Shown: piece by piece, positions 15,211 through 24,324 of the stretch | Layout of the letters: every line of letters begins with the position of its first letter | Numbering within the stretch: the stretch's first letter is position 1 | DNA from: Sandaracinaceae bacterium | Lineage (GTDB): Bacteria > Myxococcota_A > Polyangia > Polyangiales > Sandaracinaceae | Assembly (NCBI GenBank): GCA_040218145.1 | Contig: JAVJQK010000122.1 | Coordinates: 1-64,000 of the forward strand | Reading direction: 5' to 3' | DNA length: 64,000 nucleotides | Notes under the pieces: generated by a model | What the model was told of the DNA's origin: nothing | Databases searched by the model: none | What the model saw: the letters and a program-made list of their open reading frames with translations, nothing else | Program-made: the position numbers and the translations under genes

Positions 15211-17559
15211 TCAGGGCAGGAGCCTCATGACAAACGCGTCGCTGCCCCCCGCGCTCGTCTGCCCCGGGAGCGTGCCGGCGGTAGACCCGGCGACGAACAC
15301 GTTGCCGCTCGCGTCCGCGCTCACGGAGCGCGCGATGTCGGTGGCCGTCGAGCCGAACGGGCGAATCCAGAGCTGGGCGCCGGCTGCGTCGAGCTTCCAG
15401 ACGCACGCATCGGTGCCGGCGGTGCCCCCCGGGACCGAGCGTTCTGTAGACCCGGCGACGATCACGTTCGCGCTCCCGTCCATCGTCACCGCGAGCGCGT
15501 CGTCATCCGCGCTCGATCCGAACTGTCGAGTCCAGAGGACGCTCCCATCCGCGCCGTACCGCCGAACGAACGCGTCCCAGCCCCCCAGGTTCGTCTCGCC
15601 CGGGAAGGCACCGTTGGTCTGCCCGACGACGACGATTTCTCCGCTGGCGTCAGCGATCACGCCGGACGCCATCTCACCACGGACGGTCCCGAACTGGCGT
15701 GTCCAGAGAAGGGTACCGGAAGGGTCGTACTTTCGTACGTATGCGTTCCCAGACCCCGGGCCCGTCGAACCGGGCAGCACACCCTCGGTGTAGCCGGCGA
15801 GGATGACGTTCCCGAACCCGTCCGTGCTCACGGCGTAGGCGTAGTCCGTGCCGCTCGATCCGAACTGCCGCGTCCAGAGCTCCCTCCCCGCGGCGTCGTA
15901 CTTGCGCACCCACGCATCCTGGCGGCCGGCGAGCGTCTGGCCCGGGAACGTCCCCCAAGTGTACCCGGCGACGATGATGTTTCCGCTCCCGTCCACGCTG
16001 AGGGCGAAGGCGATTTCGATTTCGGTGGTCCCGAACTGGCGGGTCCAGAGGATGCTTCCGTCTGGGTCGTACATCCGAACGAAGGCATCGTAGGACCCAA
16101 CGCTCCTTGCGCCCGGAAGCGCCCGCTGCACCGTCCCGGCTACGAACACGTTCCCGCTCCCATTCACGGTCACCGCGTGGGCCTCGTCGTCGAACACGGA
16201 CCCGAACTGCCGCGTCCAGACCAGGCCGCCGGTGGCGTCGTACTTCTGGACGAACGCGTCGATGTGCCCCGCGCTGCTCTGACCTGGGAGGGTGCGGTCC
16301 GTGCGCCCGGCGACGAGCACGTTCCCGCTCCCATCGACGAACACGGAGTTCGCGCGGTCCGACTGGTAGGTCCCGAACTGTCGCGTCCACGGCGGGGCGC
16401 AGCTGCGGTCCGTCATGTCGGTGCCTGGCGCGACTTCCACAAAGCCGGCGTCGCACACGGTCCAGGGAGTGCACGCCGGCGCGTTGGCCACGTCGCTGTA
16501 GCTTCCCGCCGCGCAGGCCACGCAGCGACGATCCGACGTCGCGCCCCCGTCGTCCCCGACGTAGTGGCCGACGCCGCAGTCGGTGCGTGCTGCGCAGGCG
16601 GTCGCGGGATCCGCGTCGTGGTCCCAGTCGTTCGCGCCACAGGGCATGGGCAGCGCCGTACCGCCCGGACAGTGCTCGCCCACCGGGCATCGGTCACACG
16701 TCGGAGAGGACGTCGGAGAGCCAGGAGCGCTCTCGAAGGTCCCCGGCGGGCACGCCTCGGCCTCCACACACGCCGACTGGTTGGGCCCCGACGTGTAGGT
16801 GCCAGAGGGGCAAGCGGCGCAGGCGCGGTCCGCGGTCGCGCTCGGCGCGGAGACCACGTATTCGCCGGCCGAGCACGTGGACCACTCGGTGCACATCGCT
16901 TCGTTCCGGCCAGCGCTGTAGGTGCCGGATGCGCAAGGGGCACAGCTGCGATCGGTGGTGGCATCGCCCTCGATCACCACGTAGCTGCCTCCGACGCAGG
17001 TCGTGCGCTCCGCGCACGCGGACGCTGGATCGGCGTCGTGGTCCCAGCTCCCGTCGCCGTTCCCGCACGCCACGGCAGCGCGCTCGCCACCCGGGCAGTG
17101 CTGACCGGCGGCGCAGGTTTCGCATACGGGGGGCACGTCGCCGGAGCGCGCCGCGGTCTGCACGGTGCCAGGGAGGCAGCTTCCCTCCGGCACGCAGGTC
17201 GAGCGGTTCGGTCCGAATGTGTCCGTTCCCCCGGCACAGCTCACGCACGAGCGATCGCGGCTCGCGCTCCCGGCCCGCGCCACGAATGTACCGGCCTCAC
17301 ATGTCGTCCAGGCTTCACAGGTGGCGGCGTTCCGCGCACGACTGAAGGTCCCGCTCGGGCAGCCGACGCAGCTACGGTCGGCGTCTTCGTGCCCCTCTCC
17401 CGCCACACGCTCACCGGCCTCACAGTCGCTCCACGCGACGCACTCGGTTGCGGGCTGCCCGTCATCGTCCCAGGTCTCGGCCGGGCAGGGATCCGATTCG
17501 GACGCGCATGCCGCGAGCAAAGTCACGGACGCAATCCAGTGAACACACTTGCGCCTCAT
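15211..17559 (-). CDS. Large lipoprotein with TNFR-like Cys repeats and SBBP propeller
   Basis: The 782-residue product has a lipoprotein signal (HWIASVTLLAACASE). Residues 25 to about 390 are cysteine repeats of the form C..G.(Y/F)(S/T)...N...C, as in the TNF-receptor/ephrin-receptor-like GCC2_GCC3 type (for example CPSGTFSRARNAATC and CASGTYSAGRNEAMC). The rest consists of seven SBBP-type beta-propeller repeats of about 55-60 residues, each with WTRQFG, DGSGN(V/I) and VAG.T motifs. These proteins are surface lipoproteins in myxobacteria, usually of unknown role and possibly adhesive. The repeats are plain in the sequence. The gene has its own upstream region of nearly 300 bp. Confidence 0.82.
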   Translation of the reverse strand: MRRKCVHWIASVTLLAACASESDPCPAETWDDDGQPATECVAWSDCEAGERVAGEGHEDADRSCVGCPSGTFSRARNAATCEAWTTCEAGTFVARAGSASRDRSCVSCAGGTDTFGPNRSTCVPEGSCLPGTVQTAARSGDVPPVCETCAAGQHCPGGERAAVACGNGDGSWDHDADPASACAERTTCVGGSYVVIEGDATTDRSCAPCASGTYSAGRNEAMCTEWSTCSAGEYVVSAPSATADRACAACPSGTYTSGPNQSACVEAEACPPGTFESAPGSPTSSPTCDRCPVGEHCPGGTALPMPCGANDWDHDADPATACAARTDCGVGHYVGDDGGATSDRRCVACAAGSYSDVANAPACTPWTVCDAGFVEVAPGTDMTDRSCAPPWTRQFGTYQSDRANSVFVDGSGNVLVAGRTDRTLPGQSSAGHIDAFVQKYDATGGLVWTRQFGSVFDDEAHAVTVNGSGNVFVAGTVQRALPGARSVGSYDAFVRMYDPDGSILWTRQFGTTEIEIAFALSVDGSGNIIVAGYTWGTFPGQTLAGRQDAWVRKYDAAGRELWTRQFGSSGTDYAYAVSTDGFGNVILAGYTEGVLPGSTGPGSGNAYVRKYDPSGTLLWTRQFGTVRGEMASGVIADASGEIVVVGQTNGAFPGETNLGGWDAFVRRYGADGSVLWTRQFGSSADDDALAVTMDGSANVIVAGSTERSVPGGTAGTDACVWKLDAAGAQLWIRPFGSTATDIARSVSADASGNVFVAGSTAGTLPGQTSAGGSDAFVMRLLP

Positions 17560-17849
17560 CTCGCCTCCGTCCCGCTATCACACGCCCCCCCGAGTGTGAA
17601 GGTGTGGCGAAGAATAGGTCCATCTATCTTTGCGTGCAGCAACATCCGAACCGAGATATCTGCCAACGGGACGGTCGTCATGCGCAGGCAAACCCCTGGT
17701 AGCGATTCATGGAGACAGGCAGACTGAGTGCCATGCGCCTCGAGGCTTTCGGAACTCCGCCTGGCGCCCCTCGGGCCGAGGGCGCGCGCTGCGTCGACAA
17801 CTCCGGCGCCCCGCACTGGTAGCCGTCAGCCTGGCGGAGCACGAGCATC

Positions 17850-18272
17850 GTGACCCTCTCGGAAGCGCTCGAGCTTGGAACAGCGGGGGTGCCGCTGCGG
17901 GTCGATCTGGAGCGAGTGCGTCTGGTATGGGCCTCGGGGTTTTGGGACGGCCCGCTCTCGGGGCTGGCGGAGCTCGATGGGCAGCCGGTGTGGTTCCACT
18001 TCGCGGACGAAGAGAACGAAGACGCCGACGCCTCGTGGTACCGGCGCTTCTTCCTCGTGCATCTGCCTCCCGAGCGTCTCGCCGCGGCGCAGGCGATCCA
18101 CGCTGCGTTCCAGCGCCATGTGGGAACGCACTTCGACTACGACTCCGGGGGTCAGCGCGATCCCTCGCGGATACGTCCGCGATCGGAGTGGCGCACCTTC
18201 TACGACGCCCACCCCGTCGAAGCCCCGGACACATATCTAGACTGCGAGGTAGTGGGGTGGTTCGAAGAGTGA
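17850..18272 (+). CDS. Hypothetical cytoplasmic protein
   Basis: GTG 17850 opens a 140-residue frame rich in Trp, Phe and acidic residues (VRLVWASGFWDGPLSGLAEL, then VWFHFADEENEDADASWYRR and FFLVHLPPERL). There is no signal peptide. The alternating strands and final helix look like a compact single domain, but I do not recognise the family. A GGAG lies a little far upstream. It is convergent with the LysR gene, about 90 bp apart. Confidence 0.6.
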   Translation: MTLSEALELGTAGVPLRVDLERVRLVWASGFWDGPLSGLAELDGQPVWFHFADEENEDADASWYRRFFLVHLPPERLAAAQAIHAAFQRHVGTHFDYDSGGQRDPSRIRPRSEWRTFYDAHPVEAPDTYLDCEVVGWFEE

Positions 18273-18363
18273 CGATGACCCTGCCGAACTAGCACTAGCC
18301 GAGTCTGGTGGAGCCCGACCCCAGCTCGGGGGATTTCGGCGAGGCTCGTCGTCGTTTCGGGGA

Positions 18364-19254
18364 TCAGGTGGAGCTGCTCAGGCCCTCCGCGAGCATGTCG
18401 AAGACGACGCGGACCCGGCGGCTCGTGCGGACCTCGCGGTGGCTCGTGAGCCACGTGGGCACCGGGAACGCGAGGTCGGGCAAGGCGCGACGCACGCGGG
18501 GCTCGGCGTCGCCGATCTCCGCCATCATGACGCCCACGCCGGAGCCCTGGGTGACGAGCGCCCACTGCACGTGCTGGTTGGCGCACACCCATGGGAAGCT
18601 CTCCGGGCCCACGCTCAGCCCCAGCGCGTTCAGGCCGTCCATGAACGCGTCGGTCTCGTCGAAGGCGACGAACTCGGCCCGGGACAGCTCGGCGGGCGTG
18701 GTGGGATCGCCGAGCGAGGCGAGGTACGCGGGCGTGGCGTAGAGGTATCCCTCGTCGTCGCGGACCTTGCGGGTCACCAGGCCTGGCTGCTTGGGGCGGT
18801 AGTTGCGAATGGCGATGTCGGCCTCGCGGCGGCCCAGGTCGCTGCTCTGGTTGGTGGCGACGATGTGGATGCGGATGCCGGGGTGCTTCGCCCGGATCTC
18901 CGCCACGATCGGAGGCAACGTGTGGGCCGCCATCACCTCGCCGGCGGAGATGAGGACCGGGCCCTCGAGGGAGACCGACTGGCCGGCCGCCACGCGCGAG
19001 ACCCGGATCGCCGCGTCGCTCATCACGCGCACGTGCTCGACGAGCTCGAGGCCGGTCGGCGTCAGCTCGAGACCCCGCCCGACCCGCTCGAAGAGGGTGA
19101 CGCCCAGCTCCTCCTCGAGCGCGGTGACCTGGCGGCCGATCGTGGGCTGCGCGATGCCCAACGCCCGCGCGGCCGCGGAGTACGAGCCCTCCTCCGCCGT
19201 CACGAGGAACGATCGAGCCCGGTTCCAGTCGAATCCGACGCGGCGCCAATCCAT
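18364..19254 (-). CDS. LysR-family transcriptional regulator
   Basis: From ATG 19254 the product has 296 residues, normal for LysR. The winged HTH is clear (RSFLVTAEEGSYSAAARALG, IAQPTIGRQVTALEEELG, VTLFERVGRGLELTPTG), followed by a LysR substrate-binding domain (VLISAGEVMAAHTLPPIVAE to the C-terminus). It is divergent from the MDR oxidoreductase gene, with 113 bp between the starts; LysR regulators usually control the divergent gene and themselves. The DNA encoding its C-terminal end recurs as partial scraps at 11551 and 14871. The upstream in-frame ATGs are less likely as starts. Confidence 0.85.
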   Translation of the reverse strand: MDWRRVGFDWNRARSFLVTAEEGSYSAAARALGIAQPTIGRQVTALEEELGVTLFERVGRGLELTPTGLELVEHVRVMSDAAIRVSRVAAGQSVSLEGPVLISAGEVMAAHTLPPIVAEIRAKHPGIRIHIVATNQSSDLGRREADIAIRNYRPKQPGLVTRKVRDDEGYLYATPAYLASLGDPTTPAELSRAEFVAFDETDAFMDGLNALGLSVGPESFPWVCANQHVQWALVTQGSGVGVMMAEIGDAEPRVRRALPDLAFPVPTWLTSHREVRTSRRVRVVFDMLAEGLSSST

Positions 19255-19367
19255 GCATATACGCATAGCACAGGTGCAGCATTGGGCGATTTCAGAAACG
19301 CATTCGCATGCCACATTGGGTCGTGTCGGGGGGACGGACCGCCGGCACCAACGAAAGGACCCGAGTC
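19255..19367. promoter_or_regulatory. Divergent LysR/oxidoreductase promoter region
   Basis: This 113-bp region separates the two divergent start codons and is AT-richer than its surroundings. TGCATATACGCA (near 19255) and a TTCGCATGCCACA-like site (near 19310) are T-N11-A type candidates for LysR binding. GAAAGGA precedes the oxidoreductase ATG. The assignment follows from arrangement, not from a proven motif. Confidence 0.45.
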
Positions 19368-20384
19368 ATGCGAGCCGCGATCAACACCCGCTACGGAGCC
19401 CCCGACGTCCTCTCCCTCGGCGAGGCCGAGCGCCCCACCCTCCGTGAGCACCAGGTGCTCGTCGAGGTGCACGCCAGCGCGGTCACCCAGGGCGACCGCC
19501 GGCTGCGCGCGGCCGACTTCCCGGGCATCTCGGCCGTCTTCGGCCGGCTCCTGATCGGCGTGCTCGGCCCCCGCCAGCCGGTCGGCGGCTCCGCGTTCGC
19601 GGGGCGCGTGGTGGAGGTCGGGCGCTCGGTGACCCGCTTCGCGGTGGGCGACGAGGTCTTCGGCTCGGTGATGCACGGGGCCTACGCGGAGTACCTGGCC
19701 GTGGGCGAGGACGAGCCGATCGCGAAGAAGCCGACGAACACGAGCTTCGCGGAGGCCGCGGCGATCCCCTACGGCGGGCTGACCGCGCTCGTCTTCCTCC
19801 GTGACCTCGCGAAGGTGCAGCCCGGCGAACGCGTGCTCGTGGTCGGGGCGTCGGGAGGCGTGGGCCGCATGGCGGTGCAGATGGCGAAGCATCTCGGCGC
19901 CGAGGTCACCGGGGTTTGCAGCCGCGACGGCGACCTCGTGCGCGAGCTCGGCGCGAGCGACGTCATCGACTACCGGCAGGCCGACTTCGCGAAGAGCGGC
20001 CAACATTGGGACGTGATCTTCGACACCACCGAGGGCGATCACTTCCGCGCCTTCCGGCCCGCGCTGAGCGCGATGGGCCGCTACCTCTCGCTCTACATGA
20101 CCGCTCGCCTCATCCTCGAGATGGCGCTCAACCGCTTCCGCGGAGGGCAGCGCGCGATCGGCGGGGTGGCGATGGGCAACGCCGCGCTGATGGACGAGGT
20201 GCGCGAGCTCGTCGAGGGAGGCGCGCTGCGCCCGGTGATCGCCGAGCGCTTCCCCCTCGACCGCATCGTCGACGCCCACGCCAGGCTCGAAGCGGGCCGC
20301 CCGAGGGGCAGCGTCGTGGTCGACGTCGCCGAGGCGCGCGCGGAGGTGCACCCCTTGCCTCTGCGTCGCGCGCAGGTCGCCTGA
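19368..20384 (+). CDS. Zinc-independent NAD(P)-dependent MDR oxidoreductase
   Basis: ATG 19368 with AAAGGA upstream gives 338 residues. The N-terminal GroES-like domain (GAPDVLSLGEAERPTLREHQ, VLVEVHASAVTQGDRRLRAA) and the Rossmann domain with GERVLVVGASGGVGRMAVQM are typical of the quinone-oxidoreductase/zeta-crystallin branch. Cysteine zinc ligands of classical alcohol dehydrogenases are absent. It probably reduces a quinone or enone with NADPH. Its expression is likely controlled by the divergent LysR gene. The substrate cannot be read from the sequence. Confidence 0.85.
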   Translation: MRAAINTRYGAPDVLSLGEAERPTLREHQVLVEVHASAVTQGDRRLRAADFPGISAVFGRLLIGVLGPRQPVGGSAFAGRVVEVGRSVTRFAVGDEVFGSVMHGAYAEYLAVGEDEPIAKKPTNTSFAEAAAIPYGGLTALVFLRDLAKVQPGERVLVVGASGGVGRMAVQMAKHLGAEVTGVCSRDGDLVRELGASDVIDYRQADFAKSGQHWDVIFDTTEGDHFRAFRPALSAMGRYLSLYMTARLILEMALNRFRGGQRAIGGVAMGNAALMDEVRELVEGGALRPVIAERFPLDRIVDAHARLEAGRPRGSVVVDVAEARAEVHPLPLRRAQVA

Positions 20385-20524
20385 GATGCGCGACCCAGGT
20401 CTTCGGGAGCGGTCGCCGCGGGCAGCGTGAGGGAATCACCACAGGCGAGCGGGGTGGCACAGAATGCGCCGCGGCGGTCGGCCGGCTGGAGGGCCTGGCG
20501 CGGACCTTGAAGTAGCGGCCGGTC

Positions 20525-21235
20525 ATGACTGACCGTACTTGGACTTCGAAGCTCTTCTCGCTCCTCTTCTCGGGGGGCCTCCTGTTCGCGCTCTGCGCCG
20601 CCTGCACGGTGGAAGACGGCGAGCGCGCCTCGACCGGGGAGTGCCCCGCCGGCGAGGTCTGCTCCGACGCGACCCCCGACGGACTGACCTTCTACGGGCC
20701 GCTGCCAGGCGACGACATGCGGGAGAGCCGCTTCCTGCGTCGGCTCGCGATGGGTGGCAGCAGCTGGCTCGGCTTCGCTGGTGAGGGCGCCCTGCGGGAC
20801 GCCGAGGTGGACAGCAGCGCGCCGTGGTTCGTGCGCGTGGCGGAGGACACGAGCGAAGAGGGGATCGGGGACGGGCGGGTCCGCCTCGAGGCGCTCGCAG
20901 AAGGAGAGACGCTCATCCGCGTCGTCGACCCGGACGGAGCGCTGCACGATCGGATCGCGCTGCGCGTCGAGCGGATCGCCCGGGTCGAGGCCACCGTGCC
21001 CTACTCGGCCGATGAGCGGCTCTTCGCAGGCGCGCGCGACTCGATCGTGTTCCAGCTGCTGGGCGAGAACGGCGACCGGCTCGTGGACGAGGGCATGACG
21101 ATCACCTCGGACACGGAGTTCGAGCCCGTCAGCTGGGATTGCGTCGACCTCGAGGTGCCGGACCAGGACGAGGTGGAGTTCTTGCTCGAGGCGGGCCATC
21201 GCCGCTGGTCGGTGAGTCTGCCGGTCTCTCGATGA
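20525..21235 (+). CDS. Lipoprotein of unknown function
   Basis: ATG 20525 gives 236 residues. The signal peptide (LFSLLFSGGLLFALCAAC) ends in a lipobox, followed by VEDGE. The mature part is acidic and largely beta in character (WFVRVAEDTSEEG, ETLIRVVDPDGALHDRIALR, VEATVPYSADERLF), like an Ig-like or cadherin-type single domain, with few cysteines. I do not recognise the family. It is followed after 80 bp by the DUF2252 gene on the same strand. Confidence 0.65.
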   Translation: MTDRTWTSKLFSLLFSGGLLFALCAACTVEDGERASTGECPAGEVCSDATPDGLTFYGPLPGDDMRESRFLRRLAMGGSSWLGFAGEGALRDAEVDSSAPWFVRVAEDTSEEGIGDGRVRLEALAEGETLIRVVDPDGALHDRIALRVERIARVEATVPYSADERLFAGARDSIVFQLLGENGDRLVDEGMTITSDTEFEPVSWDCVDLEVPDQDEVEFLLEAGHRRWSVSLPVSR

Positions 21236-21317
21236 CCCACGCGCGGCCGCCAATCGACGGGCCTCGAGGTCGGGTGGTTCGGTCGAGGTCCGGTTCGGGC
21301 GTGTATGCTCCACGCAC

Positions 21318-22625
21318 TTGGCACGTCGACTCCAGTCAGACGCGACGCTGGCGCTCACGGCCGCGCTGAGCGACGGCTCGGCGAGGATCTCTGTCCGGCG
21401 CGGCGAGGCGCCCGGCCCTCGGCGCTCGCGGGGCAACACGTTCGCCCACTACGCGAGGCGCTGCGCGCTCTGGCTCGCCTTGCTCGGCGCGGCCTGCGCC
21501 GGCCCTCCCCGCCCCGTCGCCGGTGCGCCCGCGGACTCGAGCGAGGCCATGCGGCTCTCGGCCGAGGAGCAGCGCCAGATCGATCCGGTCCTGCTCGCGG
21601 AGCTCCGCCGAGACCCGCATCAGTACTTCCGATTTCTGGCCCACGCGTTCGTCAGCCGGGAGTGTGCGGTCGCGGCGCGAGGACCGGCCGTCAACCTCCA
21701 CGGCGACGTCCACCTCGAGCAGTACCTCGTGACGAGCCTCGGGCGGGGGCTCGGAGACTTCGATGACGCGACCACCGGTCCGGCGGGCATGGATCTGGTG
21801 CGGATCGCGACGTCGATTCGAATCGCGTCGCGGATGCGGTCCTGGGACGCGTGGGCGCTCTGGAACGGCTTCGTCGAGGGCTACGTCGCCGCGCTGCGAG
21901 ATCCGACGACGCGCGCCCCGGTGCCCCGGTACGTCACGCGGATCGAAGAGGGCTTCCACCACGACCACGCTCGGCTGCTCGCCTGGTGCGAGACGCTCCT
22001 CGAGCCCATCTCGGACGAGCGGCGAGCGCGGCTGGAGATCGCCTTCGCCACCTACGCGGACTCGCTCATGGCGCGGAGACCGGAGCTGCGCCCGGAGGCG
22101 TTCGAGATCATCCGGGTGGGTCGACATCACCTCGGCGTGGGGAGCCGCCACCACCGCAACTATCTGATCCGCACGCGCGGTCCGTCGGCGGCGCCCGAGG
22201 ACGACCTGGTCTTCGAGGCGAAGGCCGTGGCGACCAACCCCGACGCGACGTGCCTGCCCGACGCGGCGCGGCCCGACCCGCTGCGCGTCCTCGTCGCCGA
22301 CGCGCGCATCGCGTACGCGCCGTTCCGTGACGTGGGGGCGGTCAGCATCGCGGGTCGGCCCTACTGGATCCACGAGTTCGTGGACGACTACGTCGAGGTC
22401 GATCTCGAAGACGACGCCCTCGACCAAGCCCAGATGCTCGAGCTCGCGTACGACATGGGCGTGCAGCTCGGTCTCGGCCATCCCCGCAGCATCGCCGCGC
22501 CGTACGGGGACGAGCTCAGGCGGCAGCTCGTCGCGTTCGTCGGAGACGAGGGTGAGGCGCTGTGGGAGGTGAGCGGCCGCATGTTCCGCCAGGTCTGGGA
22601 AGGCTGGGAGCAGCTGCGGAGGTAG
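21318..22625 (+). CDS. DUF2252 family kinase-fold protein
   Basis: The frame gives 435 residues. DUF2252 hallmarks are clear: YFRFLAHAF, then NLHGDVHLEQY, GLGDFDDATTGPAGMDLVRI, and late EFVDDYVEVDLEDDALDQAQ. The HGDxH and DFDD elements correspond to the catalytic and metal-binding loops of aminoglycoside-phosphotransferase-like kinases, but no activity is known for the family. The N-terminus contains a hydrophobic stretch (ALWLALLGAACAGPP) that looks like a lipoprotein signal, unusual for a kinase-fold protein. The start is uncertain: TTG 21318 is the only candidate I see that keeps this segment. Confidence 0.75.
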   Translation: MARRLQSDATLALTAALSDGSARISVRRGEAPGPRRSRGNTFAHYARRCALWLALLGAACAGPPRPVAGAPADSSEAMRLSAEEQRQIDPVLLAELRRDPHQYFRFLAHAFVSRECAVAARGPAVNLHGDVHLEQYLVTSLGRGLGDFDDATTGPAGMDLVRIATSIRIASRMRSWDAWALWNGFVEGYVAALRDPTTRAPVPRYVTRIEEGFHHDHARLLAWCETLLEPISDERRARLEIAFATYADSLMARRPELRPEAFEIIRVGRHHLGVGSRHHRNYLIRTRGPSAAPEDDLVFEAKAVATNPDATCLPDAARPDPLRVLVADARIAYAPFRDVGAVSIAGRPYWIHEFVDDYVEVDLEDDALDQAQMLELAYDMGVQLGLGHPRSIAAPYGDELRRQLVAFVGDEGEALWEVSGRMFRQVWEGWEQLRR

Positions 22626-22652
22626 CGGAGCCGTCGCGGGGCGCGGTGACCT

Positions 22653-23084
22653 TCAGCGAGGCGGGCCGACGTAGGTCCAGCCGTGCGGCGCCGGGTCCTC
22701 ACGGATGACCCCGTCGGCGAGGCTCATGGAGACGTAGCGCTGCTCGTGGGGCTGGCGCCGCATGAGGAGCACGACCGCGCGCGTCGAGCCGGGGGTCGCG
22801 AGCTGGTACGTGTTGCCCTGCTCGTCCACGAGCGAGGCGTGCCAGATGCGCCACGAGGCGGGATCGCTGCCGTCCTCGGTGATGGGATACTGCGCGCGGA
22901 TGTGGGCGAGCAGCGGCTGGAACCGGGGGTCGACCAGCGCCGCCGCGAGGTCACGCTTGGTCCTCTCCCCGGCCGCGTTCTGGGCCTCGACCCACTTCCC
23001 GGCCCGGCGCCACCGCCACCCGAAGTAGAGGATCAGAAAGAGCAGGAGCCCCAGGCCGATCCCGATACGCTGCACCGTGTCCAT
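22653..23084 (-). CDS. Small membrane-anchored hypothetical protein
   Basis: ATG 23084 gives 143 residues. One N-terminal transmembrane helix (IGIGLGLLLFLILYFGW) is followed by a basic stretch and a soluble domain (FQPLLAHIRAQYPITEDGSD, WRIWHASLVDEQGNTYQLAT, AVVLLMRRQPHEQRYVSMSL). It is likely an inner-membrane protein with a cytoplasmic or periplasmic domain of unknown function. It is convergent with the DUF2252 gene, 27 bp apart. Confidence 0.6.
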   Translation of the reverse strand: MDTVQRIGIGLGLLLFLILYFGWRWRRAGKWVEAQNAAGERTKRDLAAALVDPRFQPLLAHIRAQYPITEDGSDPASWRIWHASLVDEQGNTYQLATPGSTRAVVLLMRRQPHEQRYVSMSLADGVIREDPAPHGWTYVGPPR

Positions 23085-23146
23085 CGGAACAGGAGCCTAC
23101 TCCATTTGCGCACCTGTGAACACGAGGATTTCACCTCGCGCGAGCT

Positions 23147-23737
23147 CTACGGCGCCGGATGTGTCGCCCGATACATGGGGCGAGCCCTGAGGCGCTCCAC
23201 GTAGGCCATGACCTCGGGCGTCGGCTCGGGCAGCAGACCGAACGCGACCGAGAAGTCGAGCGTCCCGCCGAACACGACGTCGGCCGCGGTGAACCGCTCG
23301 CCCAGCGCCCAGCCCGTGGCGGGCGTCATCGCCTGCACCGCCGCCATGCAGCGCTCCATGTCGCCCCAGCCCGCGGAGTGCGGCGAGATGCCGGTGACCT
23401 CGTGCTGGGTGAGCGTCAACAGCGGTTCCAGCGTGGTGCCCGCGAAGAAGAGGTAGCGGTAGTAGCGGCCCCGCTCCTTCGAGCCCGGCGACGGCGCGAG
23501 CCCCACCTCGGAGAACTTGTCCGCGAGGTAGGCGCAGATGGCGGCGGTCTCGGTCACGACCACGTCGCCGTCGACCAGGGTGGGCACCTTGCCCATCGGA
23601 TTGATCGCCCGGTACGCCGGCGTGTGGTTCTCGCCGCCGGCGATGTCGACGACGATCTGCTCGTGCGGCGCGTCGAGCTCCGCCAGCATCCAGTGGGTGG
23701 TGACGGCGCGGCTCATCGGGTTGAAGTAGTGCTTCAT
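23147..23737 (-). CDS. Glutathione S-transferase family protein
   Basis: ATG 23737 with AAGGAG upstream gives 196 residues. The N-terminal thioredoxin-like domain carries YFNPMSRAVTTHWMLAEL, the cis-proline element GKVPTLVDGD and the glutathione gamma-Glu contact TETAAICAYLAD. The helical C-terminal domain includes GERFTAADVVFGGTLDF. This matches a bacterial GST of about 200 residues, likely in detoxification. The N-terminal SRA may provide the activating Ser. The longer frame to 23932 has no coding character before this start. Confidence 0.85.
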   Translation of the reverse strand: MKHYFNPMSRAVTTHWMLAELDAPHEQIVVDIAGGENHTPAYRAINPMGKVPTLVDGDVVVTETAAICAYLADKFSEVGLAPSPGSKERGRYYRYLFFAGTTLEPLLTLTQHEVTGISPHSAGWGDMERCMAAVQAMTPATGWALGERFTAADVVFGGTLDFSVAFGLLPEPTPEVMAYVERLRARPMYRATHPAP

Positions 23738-23825
23738 GTTCGTGCTCCTTCGCTGCCCTGCTGCAGCGGCGCGACGAACATAGGCGGGCCCTCCTGTCAG
23801 GGGTCTGTCAGGAGAGGCTCCTGCC

Positions 23826-24314
23826 ATGACGCTGTCAGGAGCAGCTCGGGCTCGGACGAGGTCCGGGGAGGAACGTCCGGGAGTCGGTGGGTGTTGCGGA
23901 TGCACCGTGGCCAGCAGAGTCGTCCACTGCACCCATCCGCTGACGCGCTTCCTGCGTGTCGTCGGCTGCGCCGTTCTCGCGTGGTGTCTCGCGATGGTGG
24001 CGCTCGGGTGCTCGAAGGGAGGCGAGCGGGCGCTGGTCGCGTTGTTGGCCCAGACGCCCTTCTACCTGTTCGCCGCGCTGGCCTGTAGCTGGAGTCAGCG
24101 CTACCGCATCCATCTGCCCGGCGAGGTGGAGACCCGATGGTCCTCGCTGTGGATGATCGAGCGGCGCCGCTTCCAGTGCTTCGTTCGCCTGAGAGTCGAG
24201 GAGAGGCCGTCCGGACCCGCGCTCTACGGCGAGGACGCGCCCGGTCACTGGGTCTACGTCGGCGCGCTGTCGAAGGCGTGCGCGGTCCGACTCGAGAGAG
24301 CGCTGCGGTCGTAG
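23826..24314 (+). CDS. Small membrane protein of unknown function
   Basis: The 162-residue frame has two hydrophobic helices (VVGCAVLAWCLAMVALGC and ALLAQTPFYLFAALACSW) followed by a soluble beta-like C-terminal part (YRIHLPGEVETRW, HWVYVGALSKACAVRLERAL). The first 30 residues look non-native, so translation may begin later, for example at GTG 23908. No family is recognised. It converges with the fbp gene, 10 bp apart. Confidence 0.5.
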   Translation: MTLSGAARARTRSGEERPGVGGCCGCTVASRVVHCTHPLTRFLRVVGCAVLAWCLAMVALGCSKGGERALVALLAQTPFYLFAALACSWSQRYRIHLPGEVETRWSSLWMIERRRFQCFVRLRVEERPSGPALYGEDAPGHWVYVGALSKACAVRLERALRS

Positions 24315-24324
24315 AGGTCTGCGC

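Noticed and set aside
15211-16400. Periodic DNA repeat of about 170-190 bp
   Set aside because: It is explained by SBBP protein repeats with conserved WTRQFG and DGSGN codons.
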